Positions 25,778 through 33,435 of a stretch of DNA of 64,000 nucleotides are shown here, piece after piece; position 1 is the first letter of the stretch; each line of letters begins with the position of its first letter. The position numbers and the translations under genes were made by a program. The stretch lies in contig CAISJV010000005.1 in the NCBI GenBank assembly GCA_903885795.1, positions 1 to 64,000 of the forward strand, given 5' to 3'. The notes beneath the pieces are model-generated. The model was not told where the DNA came from. It saw only the letters and a program-made list of their open reading frames with translations, and ran no database searches. This DNA comes from an uncultured delta proteobacterium (GTDB lineage Bacteria > Desulfobacterota > Syntrophia > Syntrophales > UBA8958).

Positions 25778-26143
25778 TCACGGCAATTTAAGATTGCCGA
25801 CAGAAGGCGATCCGGGCAATATAATGCGGGACTCTTCCTTTCGTTGTAATTCTTTTGCCTCCTCAACCATCTTTTTTATAAAGGCGTCCAAGGATTCCGG
25901 GAATTTGTCGATTGCCTGCTGAAGGTTTTTCGCCTCAATGGGAAAACGTACGGGGAGAGGACCTTGCTGCGTAATCAGTTGGGTATTGCCAATAAACAAG
26001 ACCTTGCGCTGCTTATCAAGTTCGGCGTTCGGCTTGACTGGCGTCATCTGATGAATGGAGCCGACCATCAAATCAGAGAATATTTCTTCCCTGTAAAGAT
26101 TGTTTTGATTGATTCTGATAGTGGCTTGCTTATTTTCTTCCAT
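25778..26143 (-). CDS. Hypothetical cytoplasmic protein
   Basis: This 121-residue hydrophilic protein has no signal peptide or membrane segment and no motif I recognise. It has a helical, charged C-terminal third (FIKKMVEEAKELQRKEE). I place the start at ATG 26143, preceded by GAGGGGGG; an upstream in-frame start at 26185 lacks a site. The 307-bp gap upstream holds only a probable promoter for the next plus-strand gene. Confidence 0.6.
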   Translation of the reverse strand: MEENKQATIRINQNNLYREEIFSDLMVGSIHQMTPVKPNAELDKQRKVLFIGNTQLITQQGPLPVRFPIEAKNLQQAIDKFPESLDAFIKKMVEEAKELQRKEESRIILPGSPSVGNLKLP

Positions 26144-26305
26144 GAAATTCCCCCCTCTATTGAAACTAGCATTCAAGGACGTCATATTTACCGGCGCGTC
26201 ATAGCATAGATAGGAGATAAATCAAATCAGATTTTTGAGTTTTGTGTGAATGGCTACAAACACATTTATAATTGTCTGTAATCATTAACTATGTAATAAA
26301 AAGAC

Positions 26306-26335
26306 TTGCAATTTGTTTTTGATCTTGGCTATACA
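26306..26335 (+). promoter_or_regulatory. Possible promoter for M23 peptidase-bactofilin unit
   Basis: TTGCAA at 26306-26311 and TATACA at 26330-26335 are spaced 18 bp. A leader of about 110 nt follows, with a small CTTGG/CCAAG hairpin near its start. Confidence 0.4.
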
Positions 26336-26450
26336 CCAAGCCACTGCAAGACAGGGCGAAATCCTATCATCGAAGTCAATGCTGTGTTCGTGAGCCACCG
26401 TTGTAATAAGTCCTGACATTGCTTAATGAAGTGCCTATTGGGAGGTCGTC

Positions 26451-27305
26451 ATGTGGAAGATGGATCGGTTGCGGAAATTCCGTAAAAAAATCCTCGCACC
26501 TGTAACTATCATGTTTATTCAGCACCACCAAGCCAAGCATTCATTCAATATGAATATCCCGATGTTTCTTCTTCCCCTCGCCGCAGTTCTGTGTACGCTC
26601 GGGGTAATCTATACCAGTTCCGTTGTCATGGAACTCTTCAGATATCAGTTAATGGAAAGTCAGCTTCGTGATTATTCGGCGAAGGTCGGGGAATTCAATG
26701 CCGCCCTAACTTCGGTGAAAAAAATGGAAAGCGATCTGAGGACTTTGATGTCTTATGGCACTAAAGATAAAATTCTCGAGAATGTGGATACCGCCGATAT
26801 GGGAACGATGGATATTTATCAGATCGAGAAACAGATCCAGGTGTCCATGAAAACCGTAGCCAGTATCAACGAATTCCTCAGAACCCAGAAAGACATATAT
26901 CTATCAACGCCAAGAGGTTATCCTATAGAAGGTAAAATGACATCATTGTTTGGCAGTCGCGCAAACCCGATTACCGGACGTGTGGAGCTGCACCGAGGAA
27001 TCGATATTGCTGCTCCATCCGGTACAAACGTCAAAGCGACAGCGGATGGAGTGGTAAGTTTTTCCGGATGGAATGGAGGCGGCGGAAACACAGTTGTTGT
27101 CGAACATGGCCATGGTTTTTCGAGTTGTTACGCCCATAATCGCGCCAATGCGGTGACTGTGGGGCAAAGAATCAAGAGAGGAGAAACTGTCGGTTACGTC
27201 GGGTCTACAGGTAATGCCACAGGTAGTCATGTTCACTATGAAATATGGCAGGGTGGAAGAGTCATAAATCCGAAACAGCATGTGGAGGTATCTCATGTTC
27301 CATAG
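26451..27305 (+). CDS. M23-family cell-wall peptidase, membrane-anchored
   Basis: This 284-residue protein has a basic N-terminus and one hydrophobic segment (about residues 35-60, FLLPLAAVLCTLGVIYTSSVV) that anchors it in the inner membrane, then a coiled region and a C-terminal LytM/M23 domain. The zinc ligands are visible in ELHRGIDIAA (HxxxD) and SHVHYEIW (HxH). Such enzymes cleave peptide cross-links in peptidoglycan. GGAGG precedes ATG 26451. The last 11 bases overlap the bactofilin gene, a common pairing in which bactofilin localises the hydrolase. Confidence 0.87.
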   Translation: MWKMDRLRKFRKKILAPVTIMFIQHHQAKHSFNMNIPMFLLPLAAVLCTLGVIYTSSVVMELFRYQLMESQLRDYSAKVGEFNAALTSVKKMESDLRTLMSYGTKDKILENVDTADMGTMDIYQIEKQIQVSMKTVASINEFLRTQKDIYLSTPRGYPIEGKMTSLFGSRANPITGRVELHRGIDIAAPSGTNVKATADGVVSFSGWNGGGGNTVVVEHGHGFSSCYAHNRANAVTVGQRIKRGETVGYVGSTGNATGSHVHYEIWQGGRVINPKQHVEVSHVP

Positions 27306-27690
27306 AAGAGCAGACAAGCTACATTTGGTTTTGGGAGAAAACTCGAAAATCACCGGCAATATCGAGTCGCCGGGCGCGGTATTTGTCGACGGGACGATCA
27401 TCGGCAATGTGGAAGGGTCAAAGGTTATCCTCGGCGAACATAGTCACGTTATTGGAAATATCAAGGCCGGCGCCATCATTATCGGCGGTAAGATTGACGG
27501 GCATCTGGCAGGAACCGACAAGGTGGAAGTTAAGGCGACGGGTTATGTTACCGGGGACATTACAACGAAAATACTATCAATTGCGGAAGGGGGAGTATTT
27601 AATGGAACTTCCCGAATGGAATTTGATGCAGAAAAAACGGTAGAAGAAAACGACGGCAAGGTCGTCGAGTTTCTGGCCAAGGAGCAGTAG
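27295..27690 (+). CDS. Bactofilin (polymer-forming cytoskeletal protein)
   Basis: The 131-residue protein has the right-handed beta-helix core of bactofilins, seen as short glycine-punctuated repeats (ENSKITGNIESPGAVFVDGT, GNVEGSKVILG, IGNIKAGAIIIGGKIDG, GYVTGDITTKILSIAEGG) with short tails. Bactofilins assemble without nucleotides into filaments that place cell-wall enzymes. I chose ATG 27295, preceded by GGAGG at 27284-27288, inside the end of the peptidase gene; the in-frame ATG at 27280 lies upstream of that site. Confidence 0.85.
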   Translation: MFHRRADKLHLVLGENSKITGNIESPGAVFVDGTIIGNVEGSKVILGEHSHVIGNIKAGAIIIGGKIDGHLAGTDKVEVKATGYVTGDITTKILSIAEGGVFNGTSRMEFDAEKTVEENDGKVVEFLAKEQ

Positions 27691-27725
27691 CTAACATCCC
27701 ACGTTTCATCCAGTGAGCAATACTA

Positions 27726-28574
27726 TCAAAGGCCTTTGGGAATTCCCGCTTCACAGGGAACGGCGGTCTGACAAAAACCGCATCCGTAGCTGTTAAACCC
27801 GTAATGGCTTTTTGCATATTCAGCGGCTATCTCGAAAAGATATTTCTTGCAGGCATCCTTATCATGCCCCTTTTCCGTAATAGCGCCAGCCGGGCAGCGG
27901 GAGATGCACTTTCTGCATTTTCCGGTTACGTAAAACAGGCAGTAGTCGTGGTGATGGTGATATTTTCTTTTGGTAGGCGGGATCACAATCTTGGCAACCA
28001 ATGATCCGCAGCGCATGGCCTTGCCCTTTTCGGTTATCAGGCCATCACACAGACCAAAGGTACCAAGTCCGGAGATATAGGCGGTGTGACGTTCCGACCA
28101 GTTGGAGGAAAATCCGTATCTTTCTGAAGTTCGCCATCCCCAAGCGGGGGAAAGAACAGGTGCGACAGCGGGATGGCCCTCATTACCAAGCATGTTCACG
28201 AGATGACGGGCGAGGTTGAGATTGGTTTCCTCGCCAAAATTGCGTGATCGCGACCATCTTTCGGCTGGATATTTTTTCTGTCGCCGTTGATCTTCCCTCG
28301 TCGCGGCAGTCTGGGGGAGAACCCAACTGATGACTGTAAGGTCCTCAGGCTGGACGGTGATTTCAGGAAAAGAAAGAGAAAAGATCTCTAATGGTGTCCA
28401 ATAAAAGGATCCGATATCAAATTTGAGATGTTGATAAAGGGGATCGCTGCCGCTGGAAAAACCGATTAGTGCTTCTTCCCATGCCTTTTCACCCGAAATG
28501 GTATGCAGCGAGTTATGGGATGAGGAAAGAAATTCGTTTATTGCCGAGATGATAATCTGGCTTGATGCCGGCAT
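27726..28574 (-). CDS. 4Fe-4S protein, epoxyqueuosine reductase-like
   Basis: This 282-residue protein has a C-terminal ferredoxin-like region with CRKCISRCPAGAI and a separate CGFCQTAVPC, resembling the double-cluster part of QueG-type epoxyqueuosine reductases. The N-terminal half does not clearly show the cobalamin-binding features of QueG, so it may be a paralogue with another role. An unusual KYHHHHDYC stretch precedes the cysteines. ATG 28574 is chosen because AAGGAGGGGCA lies directly before it; five codons upstream another ATG lacks a site. It is divergent from the DUF362 gene 48 bp away. Confidence 0.65.
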   Translation of the reverse strand: MPASSQIIISAINEFLSSSHNSLHTISGEKAWEEALIGFSSGSDPLYQHLKFDIGSFYWTPLEIFSLSFPEITVQPEDLTVISWVLPQTAATREDQRRQKKYPAERWSRSRNFGEETNLNLARHLVNMLGNEGHPAVAPVLSPAWGWRTSERYGFSSNWSERHTAYISGLGTFGLCDGLITEKGKAMRCGSLVAKIVIPPTKRKYHHHHDYCLFYVTGKCRKCISRCPAGAITEKGHDKDACKKYLFEIAAEYAKSHYGFNSYGCGFCQTAVPCEAGIPKGL

Positions 28575-28621
28575 TGCCCCTCCTTTCATTATATGGACAA
28601 ATCACTTGCATTGATCTATAA

Positions 28622-29674
28622 ATGAATCAAAAAAATAATGCAAATAGTGAGATAACAATGAAAGATATTTTCTACACTCCTGTTGATCAATCATCCGGGG
28701 ATCATGTCCCGGTGTTGCGAAGGCTGCTGGAAAAGATGTCCTGTACCTGGGCCGCGGGTGAAAAGGTAGGGATCAAGGTGCATTGGGGAGAACGGGGAAA
28801 CCGATCATTTCTATCTCCCGCTTATGTCAGAGAAATTGTGCAATGGCAGCTAGGAAGAGGCGCCAAACCATATATCTTTGATACGACCGTCTTGTATTCA
28901 GGAGGCCGGCGGACCGCCGAAGAATCCCTCAAGACGGCGCGGGAAAACGGTTATGACGAGAAGTACCTTGGCTGTGAGATAATTGTGGCCGATGGGAGCG
29001 ATGGCCGTTCGGTGACGGATATACCTGCCCACGGTAATCACTTTGCGACCGTCCAGGTAGCCGACGTTTTTAAGGAGACTGACGCCTTCATAATATTTTC
29101 ACATTTCAAAGGCCACATGGCCGCGAGCTTCGGCGGGGCCATCAAGAATCTGTCCATGGGTTTTGCATCCCGGGCGCAAAAACAGCGGATGCACGCCGAT
29201 GTCCATCCGGAATTGATAAGGAAGTCCTGCATCAAATGCGGTTTATGCAGTGAAGTCTGTCCGACGGGTGCCGCCCGGCAAGAGCCGGAAGAGTATCCTG
29301 AGTTCGACCTTGAAATCTGCATTGGCTGCGCCCAATGTATCGGTCTTTGCCCGGAAGTTGCGTTGAGAATTCTCTGGGAAACGGATGACCGCGTCTTCCA
29401 GGAAAAGCTTGTTGAAACAGCGGCGGCGGTCTGGAAAATGATCGCCGGCAAAACGATCCTGATCAATGCCTGTATCCGCATTACTGCCGAGTGCGACTGC
29501 TGGCCCGGGCATAATCCTGTCATCGCTCCCGATTACGGTTTCATCGGCGGGTATCACCCGCTGAGCGTCGATGAAGCCTCCCTGGAGAAGGTCGGCAAGG
29601 CGCCCTTCGAGAAAACCCATCCCCAGGTAAACTGGGAAAGGCAGTTCACATACGCTCGTCAGATCGGCATGTAA
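28622..29674 (+). CDS. DUF362 iron-sulfur protein
   Basis: The 350-residue protein has a DUF362 domain (KVGIKVHWGERGNRSFLSP, HFKGHMAASFGGAIKNL) followed by a two-cluster ferredoxin segment near residues 200-240 (CIKCGLCSEVCP and CIGCAQCIGLCP). Such proteins are common in anaerobes and are presumed to be redox proteins; no reaction is established. An alternative start is ATG 28658 (MKDIFYTP), which fits the family N-terminus. Its TAA stop provides the first base of repeat family A copy 3. Confidence 0.8.
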   Translation: MNQKNNANSEITMKDIFYTPVDQSSGDHVPVLRRLLEKMSCTWAAGEKVGIKVHWGERGNRSFLSPAYVREIVQWQLGRGAKPYIFDTTVLYSGGRRTAEESLKTARENGYDEKYLGCEIIVADGSDGRSVTDIPAHGNHFATVQVADVFKETDAFIIFSHFKGHMAASFGGAIKNLSMGFASRAQKQRMHADVHPELIRKSCIKCGLCSEVCPTGAARQEPEEYPEFDLEICIGCAQCIGLCPEVALRILWETDDRVFQEKLVETAAAVWKMIAGKTILINACIRITAECDCWPGHNPVIAPDYGFIGGYHPLSVDEASLEKVGKAPFEKTHPQVNWERQFTYARQIGM

Positions 29675-29799
29675 TTCCGTTTCCAAATCAAAGCGCTATC
29701 TTCGTTGGCATCGGCAATCGGCTCCTCGACGTATGAAAAATACGCCTGCGTCGCCTCTGCCTTGCCGCCTTGATTTCATCTTTGATTTGGAAACGGAAT
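29674..29799. repeat. 126-bp palindromic repeat, family A copy 3
   Basis: Perfect 20-bp arms (29674-29693 and 29780-29799) begin ATTCCGTTTC. They differ from copy 1 at arm positions 7, 11 and 18, and each change is matched in the opposite arm. It starts on the last base of the DUF362 stop codon and lies between convergent genes. Confidence 0.87.
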
Positions 29800-29810
29800 A
29801 ATAAAATAAT

Positions 29811-30698
29811 TCAAGAACGGACATATTTCCCATCAACTGCTTCTATCAGGCCTTTGCTTAGCAGCCAATCGAGGTGCTTGACCGTCAGGGCCCGCTCACC
29901 GAATTCAAAGAAGGCAAGTGGTTCCCTGGGTTTCCCATAGATAAGCCAGGATTGAACGGTTTCATCTATGCTGTGGGGTGTGGAAAGAAAATTTAACAGT
30001 TTTGCTTCCCGCTGATAAATTACATTTTCATACTGTTGCCAAAGCTGATCTCCATTATCTGTGAAGACGCCGGTGTCGTGGCCGGTAAACCATATATCCG
30101 CAGGCGTTGCCCTTAATCGTCCGAGGGAGTCGATCGTGTCCTCGATACTGGAATAAAGATCACCGTACCAGGGCCCGAATGATGTCATATCGTAATCTCC
30201 GAGAAAGAGAATACCCTGCTCACGGAAAAGAAAAGCCAGATGGCCAGGCGTATGACCGGGGGCGCCGATAACTTCCACCGTTAAATTTTCAAAGGGAACA
30301 GTATCGCCATCTTCAAGAAAAGAAGTAGGCTTACGGGGGCGGAAATGGAAAGTATCCTCAATAAACTTCCGCCAGTAATCCCGGTGCGGGTGTTTGAGAT
30401 TGTACCAGTCGAGAAGGATTTCGATGTCCGTGAGGGGTAGTGTATCCTTCCTGCAAATCCGGATGGGAACATCTCCAAAAAGGTCGAGATAAGTGAAATG
30501 ATCCTCATGCCAGTGGCTCAGCCATACCTCGTTGATTCCTTCCCGATCCCGGATTTCTTTCAGACGATCCTCGTCGGAGGCTGGGTCGATGATGATTCCC
30601 GGTCCCTGGATGTAGACGGAATTGCAGTAGGGGTATCTGCCCCGTTTAACGCCGGGGATGAACCATACGGGCCCAAAATGTTTTTCTTCAGGTTGCAT
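29811..30698 (-). CDS. Metallo-beta-lactamase fold protein
   Basis: About 295 residues. The metal motif LSHWHEDHFTY is followed by APGHTPGHLAF, GDYDMTS and TGHDTGVF, giving the full ligand set of the metallo-beta-lactamase fold. A C-terminal helical region (REPLAFFEFGERALTVKHLDWLLSKG) resembles the winged-helix tail seen in some of these hydrolases. I place the start at 30698 (MQPEEKHFG) because the adk promoter at 30760-30788 lies in the 36 codons that the longer frame to 30806 would add. The substrate is unknown. Confidence 0.75.
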   Translation of the reverse strand: MQPEEKHFGPVWFIPGVKRGRYPYCNSVYIQGPGIIIDPASDEDRLKEIRDREGINEVWLSHWHEDHFTYLDLFGDVPIRICRKDTLPLTDIEILLDWYNLKHPHRDYWRKFIEDTFHFRPRKPTSFLEDGDTVPFENLTVEVIGAPGHTPGHLAFLFREQGILFLGDYDMTSFGPWYGDLYSSIEDTIDSLGRLRATPADIWFTGHDTGVFTDNGDQLWQQYENVIYQREAKLLNFLSTPHSIDETVQSWLIYGKPREPLAFFEFGERALTVKHLDWLLSKGLIEAVDGKYVRS

Positions 30699-30759
30699 CC
30701 CAGAACTATATTGAAGGAAACGGCATGCTGTCAAGGGTAAATGCGGCAATGGTATTTTC

Positions 30760-30788
30760 TTGACCTCCTCGGGAATTTCTCCTATAGT
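30760..30788 (+). promoter_or_regulatory. sigma-70-type promoter for adk
   Basis: TTGACC at 30760-30765 and TATAGT at 30783-30788 are spaced 17 bp. Transcription would start near 30795, 36 nt before the adk ATG. Confidence 0.6.
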
Positions 30789-30830
30789 CCGGCCCTCGAT
30801 TTGCAATCTATTAACGGAGAGGTATAAGCC

Positions 30831-31478
30831 ATGAAGATCATTCTATTAGGCGCCCCTGGAGCGGGTAAGGGCACCGTCGCAAAATTACTGACAGAATATG
30901 ACGGATCGGTGCAGATATCAACGGGGGACATTCTGCGCGGCGCCGTAAAAGCAGGCACGGAAATGGGTAAGCAGGCAAAAAAGTTTATGGACTCAGGAGA
31001 CCTGGTCCCCGATCAACTGATCATGGAATTGATGAAAGAACGATTGGCTGAGCCGGATTGTCGGCAGGGATTCATTCTTGACGGATTCCCCCGCACCATT
31101 CCTCAGGCGGAAGCCCTTAAAGAACTGATGGCCGAGCTTAAGATCAAACTTGATTTTGTCGTCAGCCTGGAAGTTCCCCGCGACGTCATCCTCGATCGTT
31201 TGACCACGAGACGAACCTGTTCCAATTCCGATTGTCAGGAAATATATAACGTCAAGAGCAACCCGCCCCTGCCCGATGGGACTTGCAAGAAATGCGGAAG
31301 CCCGACGATTCAACGGGATGATGAAACAGAAGCGGCTATTCAACACCGTCTGGAAACCTACGCAAAAAAGACCTCCCCCCTCATTGAGTTTTATCAAAAA
31401 GAAGGCCTCCTGAGGCAATTTGCGTCTCTAAACAGCAAAGATACCGTCGAGGCCGTCAAGAAGCAACTTCAAGCATGA
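30831..31478 (+). CDS. adk: Adenylate kinase, zinc-lid type
   Basis: This 215-residue enzyme catalyses ATP + AMP to 2 ADP. The P-loop is LGAPGAGKGT at residues 5-14, the NMP-binding part STGDILR follows, then FILDGFPRT and RRDDxE-like QRDDETE. The long LID carries cysteines in CSNSDC and CKKCG, the four-ligand zinc site of Gram-positive-type and many deltaproteobacterial enzymes. ATG 30831 follows GGAGAGG. The TGA stop overlaps the next start by four bases (ATGA). Confidence 0.95.
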   Translation: MKIILLGAPGAGKGTVAKLLTEYDGSVQISTGDILRGAVKAGTEMGKQAKKFMDSGDLVPDQLIMELMKERLAEPDCRQGFILDGFPRTIPQAEALKELMAELKIKLDFVVSLEVPRDVILDRLTTRRTCSNSDCQEIYNVKSNPPLPDGTCKKCGSPTIQRDDETEAAIQHRLETYAKKTSPLIEFYQKEGLLRQFASLNSKDTVEAVKKQLQA

Positions 31479-33430
31479 TTGATTACGAAAAGGAGCTCAA
31501 CGATGAGCAGTGTCGGGTCGTCCTTGAAAAAGATGGGCCGTTACTGGTCATCGCCGGCGCGGGCAGCGGCAAGACCCGGACTCTGACCTACCGGGTCGCC
31601 CGCCTGATCGAATCGGGCAACCCTCCCGAGCGTATTCTACTTGCCACTTTTACCAACAAGGCCTCGCGGTCCATGATGTCCCGTGTTGCCGCCCTGATGG
31701 AGATAGACGTAAGCCGTTTGTGGGGTGGCACCTTTCATCACTTGGGGCACCGCGTGCTGCGCGCTCATGCGAAACGCCTCGGTTATGAAAATAATTTTCT
31801 CATTATCGACTCCGATGACGCCAAGCAAATGGTAAACCGCTGTATTGCCGAAACGGTCCAAAACGATGGTCCAAAATTTCCGCGTGGGGATGTCCTGCGG
31901 GATGTGATCAGTTACTCCCGTAACACCGACGAAGCTCTTGCCGATGTCGTAGAGGACAGATATCCCTATCTGAAGCCTCATCTGGATGCGATTCTAGCTG
32001 TTGCCCAACTGTACGGCCAGGAAAAGAAGCGCCTCAATGTCATGGACTTTGATGATCTCCTTATCAACTGGCGGCGTCTACTCGTCGAACATCCGGAGGT
32101 GCGGAGCTCATATGCGGAACGATTTCTTCATGTCCTCGTTGATGAGTATCAGGACACGAATGTTCTCCAGTCGGACATTACCGATCTCCTTGCCTCCCAC
32201 CATCGAAACATCATGGTCGTCGGCGATGACGCCCAGAGCATCTATGCCTTCCGGGGGGCAAACTACACCAATATCATGAGTTTTCCTGAAAAATACAAGG
32301 AATGCAAGATTTACCGGCTGGAGGTGAATTACCGCAGTACCCCGGAAATCCTGCATATGGCCAATCTGAGTATCCTAAATAACGAGAAACAGTTCAAAAA
32401 ATCTCTCCGTGCCATTCGTCCCAAGGGTGTCCTTCCGGCGCTGGTTCCCCTCAGAAATGTCCAGATGCAGGCAAATTTTGTGGTTCAACGCATCATCGAG
32501 TTGATCAGGGAAGGCTATCCAATTCAGGAGATTGCCGTACTCTATCGCGCCCACTTTCATTCCATGGACCTGCAGATGGAGATGACCAGACGGGGAATAC
32601 CCTTCACGATCCGGTCGGGAATCCGTTTTTTTGAGCAGGCCCATATCAAAGATGTGACCGCCTACATGCGGATAATCGTCAATCCTGCCGATGAGATGGC
32701 CTGGAAAAGGGTCCTGTGTCTTCATCACCGCGTTGGCAGGCAGACGGCGGACAAACTATGGCAATGGCTTGCCACCCAGGAAGACCCCCTCGTCGCCGCT
32801 ACCGGCGAAACATTTCTTCGCAAGGCATCACAATCGGCAAGACCGGGGCTTACAAAATGTCAGGAACTGCTGAAGGAACTGGTTGCCGTAGAAAACAGGG
32901 ACATCGGGATGATAATCGAAACTATACTGACCAAGGGATACGATAATTATCTACAGGCCACCTTCACCGATGCAACGCAACGAACCGATGACCTTTATCA
33001 GTTGGCCGTATTTGCCGCCAAGTTTGCCTCTCTCGAAGATTTTTTGCAGGAGATGGTTCTTCTTGCCAATATTGGCGAGGAGACAGAGACTGAAGGCAAA
33101 GGGGAAGAGGGACGGGTGATCCTGAGTACCATCCACCAGGCGAAAGGTCTGGAATGGTCTGTGGTTTTCATCCCCTGGTGTGCGGAAGGGATGATCCCTC
33201 TTGGCCGGGCGTTGGCCGATCCGGATGGAGAAGAGGAGGAGCGACGGCTCTTTTACGTGGCCATCACCCGGGCAAAGGACCAATTGTACCTCTGCTATCC
33301 CACCGTCGATTATCGACGGGGAGTGGGGTATGTCCCGGTTAAACCATCACGCTTTATCCGGGAGTTGACACCCGCATTTTCCCATCTTAGGGAAAGGCCT
33401 TATGAACACTGGGCAGTCGATGAAGAATAA
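31475..33430 (+). CDS. UvrD/Rep-family superfamily 1 helicase
   Basis: This 651-residue ATP-dependent 3'-5' DNA helicase has motif I GAGSGKTRTLTYR near residue 27, Ia ATFTNKA, motif II LVDEYQDTN, motif III GDDAQSIYAFRGA, IV VNYRSTPEIL, V STIHQAKGLEW and VI FYVAITRAKDQLYL. It is somewhat shorter than UvrD or PcrA (about 720) and lacks their long C-terminal tail, closer to Rep. Such helicases act in repair and replication restart. The four-base overlap with adk implies coupled expression. Confidence 0.88.
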   Translation: MIDYEKELNDEQCRVVLEKDGPLLVIAGAGSGKTRTLTYRVARLIESGNPPERILLATFTNKASRSMMSRVAALMEIDVSRLWGGTFHHLGHRVLRAHAKRLGYENNFLIIDSDDAKQMVNRCIAETVQNDGPKFPRGDVLRDVISYSRNTDEALADVVEDRYPYLKPHLDAILAVAQLYGQEKKRLNVMDFDDLLINWRRLLVEHPEVRSSYAERFLHVLVDEYQDTNVLQSDITDLLASHHRNIMVVGDDAQSIYAFRGANYTNIMSFPEKYKECKIYRLEVNYRSTPEILHMANLSILNNEKQFKKSLRAIRPKGVLPALVPLRNVQMQANFVVQRIIELIREGYPIQEIAVLYRAHFHSMDLQMEMTRRGIPFTIRSGIRFFEQAHIKDVTAYMRIIVNPADEMAWKRVLCLHHRVGRQTADKLWQWLATQEDPLVAATGETFLRKASQSARPGLTKCQELLKELVAVENRDIGMIIETILTKGYDNYLQATFTDATQRTDDLYQLAVFAAKFASLEDFLQEMVLLANIGEETETEGKGEEGRVILSTIHQAKGLEWSVVFIPWCAEGMIPLGRALADPDGEEEERRLFYVAITRAKDQLYLCYPTVDYRRGVGYVPVKPSRFIRELTPAFSHLRERPYEHWAVDEE

Positions 33431-33435
33431 AAGAC

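Noticed and set aside
26144-26450. Cobalamin riboswitch (a GCCACTG-like string near 26340)
   Set aside because: Other conserved boxes are missing and the downstream genes are cell-wall functions without a B12 link.
10059-29799. CRISPR array
   Set aside because: The three 126-bp repeats are kilobases apart, long and palindromic; there are no regular spacers or cas genes.
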